DNA of 64,000 nt from NCBI GenBank assembly GCA_903844155.1, contig CAIMSU010000103.1, forward strand, positions 1 through 64,000, written 5' to 3'. A program made the position numbers and the translations under genes. The notes beneath the pieces are model-generated. The model saw only the letters and a list, made by a program, of their open reading frames with translations, was not told the DNA's origin and ran no database searches. Below, piece after piece: positions 23,568 to 30,793 of the stretch; within the stretch, counting starts at the first letter, position 1, and the number at the start of each line of letters is the position of its first letter. This stretch comes from an uncultured Pseudomonadota bacterium. Lineage in GTDB: Bacteria; Myxococcota_A; UBA796; SXON01.

Positions 23568-25549
23568 CCACCCCCTACGATGCCGCCAGCATCGTCATCC
23601 TCGAGGGCCTCGACGCCGTTCGCATGCGTCCGGCGATGTACGTCGGGTCGACGGGCGCAGCGGGCGTCATGCAGCTCGTCATCGAGGTGCTCCAGAACGC
23701 GCTCGACGAGGCGCTCGCCGGCCACGCCTCGCACATCACCGTGACCGTGGACGCCGCCGGGCGCTGGACCGTCGATGACGACGGGCGCGGCATGCCCGTC
23801 GACCAGCACAGCAGCGGGCGACCGGTCCCTGAGGTGCTCGTCAGCGAACTGCACGCCGGGGCCAAGTTCCGCGACGGCGCGTACCGTCTCCCAGGCGGTC
23901 TGCACGGCGTCGGATTGACCTGTGTGAACGCCCTCTCCGCGGAGTTCGCGCTGGAGGTCCGGCGCGACGGCGGCCGTTGGCGCGGCCACTGGGTCGCCGG
24001 CAAGCTCGCCGGGGCGTTCGGGCGCGCCGAGGGCAAGGACGCACACGCGCTCGACACCGGCACGCGCGTCACCTTCCTTCCGGACGCCGCGATCTTTGGC
24101 GGTGAACGGGCGGATCCGCAGGCCGTCGAGCGGTGGCTGCGGTCACAGAGCTGGCTGACGTCCGGGCTCACGTGCACGCTTACCGTCGCCGGCGTTGGGG
24201 CGGACGCGGCCCGATCGGTGCGGTTTTCTTCCGACGAAGGCGTCGCGGGCTTCGCGCGGTGGCTCGCCGGGCATCAGGAATTCGTCCATCCAACGCCCAT
24301 CGTCGTGCACGCATCGGCGGGTGAGGGCCCGGAGGTCGACGCCGCGCTGCTCTGGACCCGCGCGTTCGCCGAAGACCTCGTCTGCTTCGTCAACCACGTC
24401 CACACGCCCCTGGGCGGTGCCCACGCGGACGGGTTCCGGGCCGCGGTCGGGCACGCGCTGACCCGTTACGCGCGCGATGCGCGGCTGCTCGACGCCGAGG
24501 GGGCGAAGGGCTCAGAAGCAGACCGCATCGACGGATCCGACGCGATGGAGGGGCTGGTCGCCGTCCTGTCCGTCCGCATGCACGACCCGCATTTTGAGGG
24601 GCAGACAAAGACGCGCCTCCTCGACCCCGCTGCCGGCCGTGCCGTCGAGGATGCCGTCGGCACCGCGCTGAGCGCCTGGCTCCGCGCCCATCCCGTCGAC
24701 GCCGCTGCCATCGTCGGCCGCGCGATCGAAGCCAGCCGCGCCCGTCTCGCCAGCCGTCGCGCGAGCGAGCGCGCCCGCTACGAGCGCGTCGAGCACCTCG
24801 TCGACAAGGACATCTACCGCCAGCAATTCGGCATCCGCTCGAAGAACTGGCACACGTCGGCCGACTGGATCACCAACGCCGGCCTCCTCGGCCTCCACGG
24901 CGGCTCCTCGCAGATGCAGGAGGACGCCGTCGTCCTCGACGTGTGCTGCGGCTCCGGTGTCGTCGGCAACTCGTTCCGCGGCAAGGTCGGCAGGATCATC
25001 GGCCTCGACCTCACGCCCGAGATGGTCGCGCTCTCGCGCACGCGCCTCGACGAGGTCGTGCAGGGCGACGTCTACGAGATCCCCTTCGCGGACAACACCT
25101 TCGACGGCGTCTGCAACCGCGAGGTGCTGCACCTGCTTCCCCAGCCTGAACGCCCGGTATCAGAGATCTTTCGCGTGCTCAAGCCCGGCGGCCAGTTCGT
25201 CGTCGGCCAGTGGGTCCCGTTCTCGGCCGTCGACGGTCCGTGGATGTTCCAGGTCGTCAAGAAAAAGCAGCCGTTGTTCGTCAACAACCTGTACGACGAG
25301 GACATGCGCGCGCTCCTCGCCGGCGCCGGATTTGTCGGCCTCACAACCCAGGAATTCCTGCAGTGGGAGGACATCGACAACTGGATCGCGACCTGGGAGA
25401 CGCCCGCGCTCCACCGTCACCAGATCCGGGATTTGTACAACCACTGTCCGGCCGAGGTCCGCGCCGTCCACCCGTTTGAGATTTCGGCGACGGGCGCCAT
25501 TCGGGATTGCTGGCGGTGGGTGGTGTACTCGGCGTTCAAACCCGCGTAG
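23564..25549 (+). CDS. GyrB/ParE-type ATPase-transducer fused to a SAM methyltransferase
   Basis: 661 residues in one open frame. Residues 1 to about 400 match the N-terminal half of type II topoisomerase ATPase subunits: EGLDAVRMRPAMYVGS, Bergerat motif EVLQNALDEALAGH (Glu 41 and Asn 45 kept), DDDGRGMPVD, GGLHGVGLTCVNALS, and the transducer with EGLVAVLSVRMHDPHFEGQTK (QTK about 347-349, including the ATP-contacting Lys). The TOPRIM and C-terminal DNA-binding parts are absent. From about residue 410 a class I methyltransferase follows: VVLDVCCGSGVVG (Asp about 459), IIGLDLTPEMV, GDVYEIPFADNTFDGV, FRVLKPGGQFV. The join lies just after the transducer. ATP-driven dimer clamping that gates methylation is an inference. 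It is translationally coupled to the rubrerythrin-like gene. Confidence 0.85.
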   Translation: MTTPYDAASIVILEGLDAVRMRPAMYVGSTGAAGVMQLVIEVLQNALDEALAGHASHITVTVDAAGRWTVDDDGRGMPVDQHSSGRPVPEVLVSELHAGAKFRDGAYRLPGGLHGVGLTCVNALSAEFALEVRRDGGRWRGHWVAGKLAGAFGRAEGKDAHALDTGTRVTFLPDAAIFGGERADPQAVERWLRSQSWLTSGLTCTLTVAGVGADAARSVRFSSDEGVAGFARWLAGHQEFVHPTPIVVHASAGEGPEVDAALLWTRAFAEDLVCFVNHVHTPLGGAHADGFRAAVGHALTRYARDARLLDAEGAKGSEADRIDGSDAMEGLVAVLSVRMHDPHFEGQTKTRLLDPAAGRAVEDAVGTALSAWLRAHPVDAAAIVGRAIEASRARLASRRASERARYERVEHLVDKDIYRQQFGIRSKNWHTSADWITNAGLLGLHGGSSQMQEDAVVLDVCCGSGVVGNSFRGKVGRIIGLDLTPEMVALSRTRLDEVVQGDVYEIPFADNTFDGVCNREVLHLLPQPERPVSEIFRVLKPGGQFVVGQWVPFSAVDGPWMFQVVKKKQPLFVNNLYDEDMRALLAGAGFVGLTTQEFLQWEDIDNWIATWETPALHRHQIRDLYNHCPAEVRAVHPFEISATGAIRDCWRWVVYSAFKPA

Positions 25550-25558
25550 AATGCGGGG

Positions 25559-26008
25559 GTGAGACGAACCCGCAAACGATCTGGGCTGTTGCCGGTGGTC
25601 ATCCTCGTGGCCGGCGAGGCGTTGGGGTGTGGCGGAGGCAACTTCTTTGACAGCGCGAGCGGGTGCTGCTTTCACACCTGCAACGCCTGCTCACCCGAGG
25701 GCATGCACCAATGCTCCGACACCGGCGACCACGCCGATGCCGTTTGCACCGACCCGACGGGGATGTACGCCGACAGCGCGGACACGGGCTCGCGCGAGAC
25801 CGGGCACGACAGCGCGAGAGACAGCGCCGCGTCCGACTTCACCCCCGACACCGCTGTCGACACCGCCCCGCCTGATTCTGGGGGTCGGGACTCCGGAATC
25901 GACACCGGGGTGGACACCGCCCCGCCTGACTCCGGGATTGGCGACACCGCGACCTCAGACACGGGCGCTGGCGACACCGGCGTCGACACGGCGACGTCCA
26001 CGCCGTGA
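25559..26008 (+). CDS. Small lipoprotein with Cys cluster and Asp/Thr/Ser repeats
   Basis: 149 residues from a GTG. An Arg-rich start and hydrophobic stretch end in a lipobox-like GEALGC. A Cys-rich patch follows (SGCCFHTCNACSPEGMHQCSDTG). The last 85 residues are low-complexity Asp/Thr/Ser/Gly/Pro (DTAVDTAPPDSGG, IDTGVDTAPPDSGIGDT). It starts 9 bases after the GyrB-methyltransferase stop and overlaps the next gene by four bases, so it lies inside the operon. The product is likely surface-exposed with a disordered acidic tail. It may be the export-linked or substrate component of the operon, but that is inference. Confidence 0.65.
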   Translation: MRRTRKRSGLLPVVILVAGEALGCGGGNFFDSASGCCFHTCNACSPEGMHQCSDTGDHADAVCTDPTGMYADSADTGSRETGHDSARDSAASDFTPDTAVDTAPPDSGGRDSGIDTGVDTAPPDSGIGDTATSDTGAGDTGVDTATSTP

Positions 26009-26658
26009 CCCCTGCCGTCCGCTCCGCCTGGGCTGGCCGGACGGCCGCCGAGTACCGCTCAGCCGCCGTCGCCAGCGAGATGCTGCACTGGTGCATCGTG
26101 CTCGGCGTCGCCCCTGACCTCGTCGCCGAGGTGCACCGCGTGGTCGACGACGAGCTCAACCACGCCGACATGTCGCGCGCTGTGCACGAGGCAGCCGGCG
26201 GGCTGCCGACGGACGTGGTCATCGCGCGCGAGAGCTTGTCCCTGACGATCTGCCCGACGGAGACGTTGGAGCGACGGGCGTTGGCGGCGGCGTTCCAGGA
26301 GTTCGCCGTACACGAGACCGTCGCGCTGGAGTGCTTCCGCGAGATGCGCAAGCACGCGCTGGTGCCCATCGTCCGTTCGACGGTCGACCGGATCGCGAGG
26401 GATGAGGCCCGGCATCGCCGGGTTGGTTGGCGGCTCGTCGAATCCCTGTTGGCGCAGACCGGCGAGCGCAAGTGGCTGCAGACGATGGTGGCGCCGGCCG
26501 TCGACGGCGTGCTCCTCGCGTACGGGACGCGTCACGCGCCGACAGCGGAGGATCTGCGGTGGGGCCTGCTGGACCCGGACGCCTACCTGCGAGCCGTGCG
26601 ACGGGCGAGAGCCGGGCCGATCGCCCGGGAACTCGCAAGTAACATACTGTATTTCTGA
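26005..26658 (+). CDS. Ferritin-like diiron protein
   Basis: 217 residues from GTG 26005, which overlaps the preceding stop. Helices with metal-binding patterns are visible: YRSAAVASEMLHWCIVLG, VVDDELNHADMSRAVHE, FQEFAVHETVALECFREM and DRIARDEARHRRVGWRL. The ExxH-type pairs (DELNH, DEARH) suggest a diiron oxygenase or oxidase of the ferritin/ribonucleotide-reductase-like superfamily. It is the last gene of the five-gene operon. Together with the rubrerythrin-like and B12-type radical SAM partners it suggests an oxidative tailoring pathway. Confidence 0.65.
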   Translation: MTPAVRSAWAGRTAAEYRSAAVASEMLHWCIVLGVAPDLVAEVHRVVDDELNHADMSRAVHEAAGGLPTDVVIARESLSLTICPTETLERRALAAAFQEFAVHETVALECFREMRKHALVPIVRSTVDRIARDEARHRRVGWRLVESLLAQTGERKWLQTMVAPAVDGVLLAYGTRHAPTAEDLRWGLLDPDAYLRAVRRARAGPIARELASNILYF

Positions 26659-27055
26659 GCAACTCCGCCGTCGGATCGGCGGTCGGCGCCAGGCGCGGCC
26701 CGCCCCCGCCCGCGCTCGCCATCCCGACGGTCGCAGCGGTTCAACCACGCCCACCGGGACTCAAGGTGGCTGATTTGGCGCGGTCCAGGAGTCATGGTGC
26801 CGAATTTGGCGCGAACAGCTCCCGGCGGGCGGCGTGAGCGGCCCCGGAGGTCCAATTCATGCCACGCCGCGCAGACCCGGGACGGTTGAAGCACGATTTA
26901 TCGCGATGACGGGCCGAAGCGACGAGGGCGCACGCCGCTTCTCGCCCCGGTTGGAGCTCGCGGGGCTGGGGCCGGCGCCAAAACGACCCCCATGAGTTCG
27001 TCCTTGCGCCATCCGACGCACCATGACCCCCGCGGCGCGCACCTCGCAGCGCACA
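26659..27055. other. 397-base gap with no supported feature
   Basis: Between the diiron gene (plus strand, ending 26658) and the Uma2 gene (minus strand, ending 27056). The small ORFs here lack coding signatures, and I see no strong stem-loop, repeat or promoter. Confidence 0.5.
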
Positions 27056-27634
27056 TCAACCCCACCCGATCGTCCCCTCCACCCCCTCGTAGAGATCGTC
27101 CATCGAGACGGCGATGCCGAGACATGCGATCTGCACGTCCCCGCCCACGATGTCGAGCAGCGTCCAGCTCCCGTCCGCGTTGCGCGCGTAGCTGTTCACC
27201 CAGCGGCGGCGCGAGTCGATGAGCAGGACCGCCTGGACCGACGCGCGACGACGGTAGTGCTCCAGCTTTGCGCCGCGGTCGTAATTCTGGGTGCTCTCCG
27301 ACAGGACCTCCACGATGACGGTCGGGTTGAGCAGGGTCGGCGGGTTGGTGGCGGCGAACTCCCGCTCGCCGCAGACGACCAGGACATCGGGGTAGGCGTA
27401 GAGGCCGGTCTCGTCAATGTGGGTGCGACAGTCGGACACGAACGGGCGACAAGGGCCGCCTTTCAACTCGGCATGAAGGGCCGCGTAGGCGTTCCCCGTG
27501 AGCACGAGGTGCGCCTCGCTCGGCCCCGCCATCGCGATGATCTCGCCGTTCACATACTCATGCTTGCCCTCGTTCGCGAGATCGAACGCGAGGTACTCCG
27601 CTTCGGTGACGAAATGCTGTGCGGGTCCGGCCAT
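27056..27634 (-). CDS. Uma2 (DUF820) family endonuclease-like protein
   Basis: 192 residues, normal for the family. FVTEAEYLAFDLANEGKHEYVNGEIIAMAG, FVSDCRTHIDETGLYAYPDVLVVC and PTVIVEVLSESTQNYDRGAKLEHYRR give the Uma2 pattern with the PD-(D/E)xK-like core (Glu near YVNGE, Asp in YPDVLVV, Glu-Val-Leu). These proteins are widespread as single genes and their function is unclear. The start is ATG 27634; the track's extension is poor. It is divergent from the MopE-like gene about 95 bases away. Confidence 0.85.
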   Translation of the reverse strand: MAGPAQHFVTEAEYLAFDLANEGKHEYVNGEIIAMAGPSEAHLVLTGNAYAALHAELKGGPCRPFVSDCRTHIDETGLYAYPDVLVVCGEREFAATNPPTLLNPTVIVEVLSESTQNYDRGAKLEHYRRRASVQAVLLIDSRRRWVNSYARNADGSWTLLDIVGGDVQIACLGIAVSMDDLYEGVEGTIGWG

Positions 27635-27729
27635 GCCACAGTCTACCCCACTCCTCGCCGCTGTTGCCACCGTCCAAAGCCAAGTGTATACCGCACGCAT
27701 CACCCGCCCTCGGCGGTGACGGAGCGTGC

Positions 27730-28614
27730 ATGCCATCGTCCATCGTCAAAACTCTCTGGATCTTCGCCGGAATCCTGGCGAGCACGCCGCTCATCGTCCT
27801 CCCCCTGGCCTGCGGCTACTCGGGCACGCCCGCGGATCCCTCGACCGGCGACTGGGACGGCGACGGCTTCACCGGCGCGCAGGGCGACTGCAACAACACC
27901 GACGCGACCTTCTACCCAGGCGCCCCTGACACCGTCGGCGACGGGATCGATGAGAACTGCGACCTCACGGACGGCGTCGACGCAGACGGCGACGGCCACG
28001 CCGACATCCCCTCCGGCGGCGACGATTGTGACGACGCCGCGCGCGACACGCACCCCGGCGCGTTCGACGCCTGGTACGACGGCATCGACGAAGACTGCGC
28101 CGGCAACGACGATTACGACAAGGATGGCGACGGCGTCGACTCGTCCGACTACGGCGGCGAGGATTGCAACGACAACAACCCCGCCATCCCCGGCCCCGAG
28201 GTCTGGGACAACATCGACAACAACTGCGACGGCTTCGTCGACGAGATCACCGCCACGTTCACCTACCAGGACGACGGGAACGGCGGCAGCGTCATGGTCG
28301 TCACGCTGCAGAACAGCGATCCAGGCGGCGAGTCGATGGGGCTGGCGGAGACGAGCCAGGGCGGCGCGGGCTGGTACGGCGAGGACTGCATGACGCGCCA
28401 CGGGAGTTGCCATCTGCTTGGCGCGGCTGGCGGCGAGTACACCGTCGTCGACAACACGGCGGACGTACGGATGGGCAGCACGACCTACTTTAGCGAGGCG
28501 CGGCTGGCCGGGAGCGCGGTCGTGTTCTGGGACACCCACAACAACTGCACGGCGATCGGGTCGGGTGCCGACTACTACGCCGCAGAGGGCTGTGACATTG
28601 AAGAGGGCTGGTAG
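27730..28614 (+). CDS. MopE-like Asp/Cys-repeat lipoprotein
   Basis: 294 residues. A signal stretch (LWIFAGILASTPLIVLPLAC) ends in a lipobox-like LPLAC. There follow about three copies of the putative metal-binding repeat: DGDGFTGAQGDCNNTDATFYPGAPD...GDGIDENCD, DADGDGHADIPSGGDDCDD...DGIDEDC, and KDGDGVDSSDYGGEDCNDNNPAIPG...DNIDNNCDG. These resemble MopE and thrombospondin-type calcium loops. The C-terminal 120 residues form a separate beta-rich, Cys-containing domain (TFTYQDDGNGGSVMVVTLQ). The stop codon abuts the CoxS-like gene. Confidence 0.75.
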   Translation: MPSSIVKTLWIFAGILASTPLIVLPLACGYSGTPADPSTGDWDGDGFTGAQGDCNNTDATFYPGAPDTVGDGIDENCDLTDGVDADGDGHADIPSGGDDCDDAARDTHPGAFDAWYDGIDEDCAGNDDYDKDGDGVDSSDYGGEDCNDNNPAIPGPEVWDNIDNNCDGFVDEITATFTYQDDGNGGSVMVVTLQNSDPGGESMGLAETSQGGAGWYGEDCMTRHGSCHLLGAAGGEYTVVDNTADVRMGSTTYFSEARLAGSAVVFWDTHNNCTAIGSGADYYAAEGCDIEEGW

Positions 28615-29088
28615 ATGCCTGTGAACTTCACGCTGAACGGTCGCGGGGTCTCCGTGGAGGCAACGCCCATGGCGCGCCTGCTGGACGTGCTGCGCGAAGA
28701 CCTGCGTTGCACCGGCCCGAAAGAGGGTTGCGGCGAGGGTGAGTGCGGGGCGTGCACTGTTCTTGTAGACGGGCGCGCGGTGAACAGTTGCTTGATCCCC
28801 GTGATCCAGGTCGAGGGGGCGACGATCCTGACGGTCGAGGGCCTGGCGACAGACGGGCGCCTGCACCCGGTGCAGGAGGCCTTCGTCCGATGCGGCGCGG
28901 CCCAGTGCGGCATCTGCACGCCGGGGTTCCTGGTGACTGCGCGAGCGCTGCTGGACGAAAACCCGCATCCAAGTCGGGAAGAGGCGCGCGAGGCGCTCGC
29001 CGGGAACCTGTGCCGCTGCACCGGCTACCAGAAGATCATCGACGCGGTGTGCGAGGCGATCGTGCCCGTTGGAACGGCGGGATGCTGA
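28615..29088 (+). CDS. [2Fe-2S] small subunit of a molybdenum hydroxylase
   Basis: 157 residues of the xanthine dehydrogenase/CO dehydrogenase small-subunit family (CoxS type). The plant-type cluster motif CGEGECGACTVL lies in the first half, and the second cluster motif CGICTPG ... NLCRCTGYQKI in the helical C-terminal half. It carries electrons between the molybdopterin and FAD subunits. Its ATG follows the previous TAG directly, and it overlaps the CoxM-like gene by 7 bases. The expected large molybdopterin subunit gene is not next to it. Confidence 0.92.
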   Translation: MPVNFTLNGRGVSVEATPMARLLDVLREDLRCTGPKEGCGEGECGACTVLVDGRAVNSCLIPVIQVEGATILTVEGLATDGRLHPVQEAFVRCGAAQCGICTPGFLVTARALLDENPHPSREEAREALAGNLCRCTGYQKIIDAVCEAIVPVGTAGC

Positions 29089-29918
29089 CCTGTACCGCCC
29101 CCGTCCACCAGCCGCGGTCGCTGGACGAGGCCATCGCCTGTCGCGCCATCCATCCCTTCGCCACCGTGCTCGCCGGCGGGACGGACATCATGGTCTACCT
29201 GGAGGCGGGCAGCCTGAAACCATCCTCCCTCCTCGATCTCTGGAAGGTCGACGCGCTCCGCGGCATCACCGTCCAAGCCGACGGCGTTCGGATCGGCGCG
29301 CTGACCACGTGGACCGACATCGCCCGTGAAGCGCGGATGCCTGCAGCCCTGCGCGACTGCGCCCGTACGGTCGGCGCTTTGCAGATCCAGAACCGCGGGA
29401 CCGTCGGCGGGAACATCGTCAACGCCTCGCCTGCCGGGGACTCGCTGCCGATGTGGCTGGTGCTGGACGCGGTGTTCGAGGTGCGCTCGTGGCACGGCAC
29501 CCGGCGCATCCCCGCCGCCGAATTCTGGCGCGGGTACAAGCGGATGGACCTCGCGGCCGACGAACTGCTCGTCGGGGTGCACGTTCCCGCGGTTTCGGGC
29601 GACGTGCGCTACCGCAAGGTCGGCACACGGCTGGCGCAGGCGATCTCCAAGGTTGTCCTTGGTCTTCGCGTGGCGACGGTCGACGGCCTGGTCACCGAGG
29701 CCCGAGTGGCGTTCGGCTCCGTCGGCCCCACCCCAGCCCGCGCCACAGCCGTTGAGCACGCCCTCGTCGGCCGGGCGCTCTCCCCCGAGACCGTCGACAA
29801 CGCCGTTGCTGCCTTGCAGATCGCACCCCTCGACGACATCCGCTCGACCGCTGACTACCGCAACGACGTCGCCCGGCGCATCCTCCGCGCCGAGCTCCTC
29901 GCGCTCGCTCGCGGGTGA
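29082..29918 (+). CDS. FAD-binding medium subunit of a molybdenum hydroxylase
   Basis: 278 residues of the CoxM/xanthine dehydrogenase FAD subunit family. FATVLAGGTDIMVYLEAG and IQNRGTVGGNIVNASPAGDSLP are the two FAD-binding signatures (AGGTD, TVGGNI), and RYRKVGTRLAQAISKV is typical of the C-terminal part. I chose ATG 29082, which overlaps the CoxS stop. The track lists a longer frame starting inside coxS. The gene continues into a DNA methyltransferase by a four-base overlap, where a large subunit gene would normally stand. Confidence 0.92.
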   Translation: MLTCTAPVHQPRSLDEAIACRAIHPFATVLAGGTDIMVYLEAGSLKPSSLLDLWKVDALRGITVQADGVRIGALTTWTDIAREARMPAALRDCARTVGALQIQNRGTVGGNIVNASPAGDSLPMWLVLDAVFEVRSWHGTRRIPAAEFWRGYKRMDLAADELLVGVHVPAVSGDVRYRKVGTRLAQAISKVVLGLRVATVDGLVTEARVAFGSVGPTPARATAVEHALVGRALSPETVDNAVAALQIAPLDDIRSTADYRNDVARRILRAELLALARG

Positions 29919-30793
29919 GCCTGGAGCTGCGGCCCGCGGTCCTTGGCGCCGAGGGCGAGCCCGCCACCGTTCATCGCCCCGACTGGGCCGTCAACCGCGT
30001 GCTCGTCGGCGACTGCCTCTCCCAGATGGCCGGGCTCCCGGCACGCAGCGTCCACCTCGTCCTCTGCGACCTGCCCTACGGCACCACGAACAACGCCTGG
30101 GACAGCGTCATCGACCTCGGCGCGCTCTGGCAGGCGTACGAGCGCGTGCTCGCGCCCGATGGCGTCGTCGTCCTCACCGGGCAGGGGCCGTTCACCGCGC
30201 GCCTCCTGCTCTCCCGCGAGGCGTGGTTCCGGTACAAGCTGTGCTGGGTCAAGTCCAAGGCCACGAACTTCCTCAACGCGAAAAAGCAGCCGCTACGCCG
30301 GTATGAGGACGTGCTGGTGTTCACGCCCGCGGGCGTCGGCCGGTACTTCCCGCAGATGCAGCCCGGCGCGGCCTACGACAAGGGCGTGCGAAAGGACCAG
30401 CAAACCGGCAGTTACAACGACATGCAGCCCGCGCGCGTCAAGACCGACGGCGGCCGCTACCCGACCGACGTCGTCTACTTCAAGACCGCCGAGAGCGAGG
30501 GGCCCGTCTGGCACCCGACGCAAAAGCCCGTCGCGCTGGGCCGCTACCTCGTGCGGACCTACAGTCGACCGGGCGAGGTCGTGCTCGACAACGCCTGCGG
30601 CTCGGGGAGCTTCCTGGTCGCGGCGTTGTCGGAGGGCAGAAACTACGTGGGCATCGAGTTGAACAAGGCGACCCGGCAGTTCCGGCGGGACGACGTGGAC
30701 CTCGTCGCCGTGAGCCAGGAGCGGCTCCGGGCAACCTGGGCGGAGCTGCCGGATCGGCAACGGTCGTGGGTCATGCCAGACGGACCACGGTGA
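29915..30793 (+). CDS. DNA methyltransferase, N6-adenine/N4-cytosine, beta type
   Basis: 292 residues. Motif IV is DLPYG (about residues 52-56), a variant of DPPY. Motif I follows towards the C-terminus (DNACGSGSFLVAAL), giving the beta-class order with the target-recognition region between them. HPTQKPVALGRYLVRTYS is the usual motif X-like segment. No restriction endonuclease gene is adjacent, so this is probably an orphan modification or regulatory methylase. GTG 29915 overlaps the CoxM stop. Its 3' end overlaps the convergent mutS2 end by 23 bases. Confidence 0.88.
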   Translation: MSLELRPAVLGAEGEPATVHRPDWAVNRVLVGDCLSQMAGLPARSVHLVLCDLPYGTTNNAWDSVIDLGALWQAYERVLAPDGVVVLTGQGPFTARLLLSREAWFRYKLCWVKSKATNFLNAKKQPLRRYEDVLVFTPAGVGRYFPQMQPGAAYDKGVRKDQQTGSYNDMQPARVKTDGGRYPTDVVYFKTAESEGPVWHPTQKPVALGRYLVRTYSRPGEVVLDNACGSGSFLVAALSEGRNYVGIELNKATRQFRRDDVDLVAVSQERLRATWAELPDRQRSWVMPDGPR

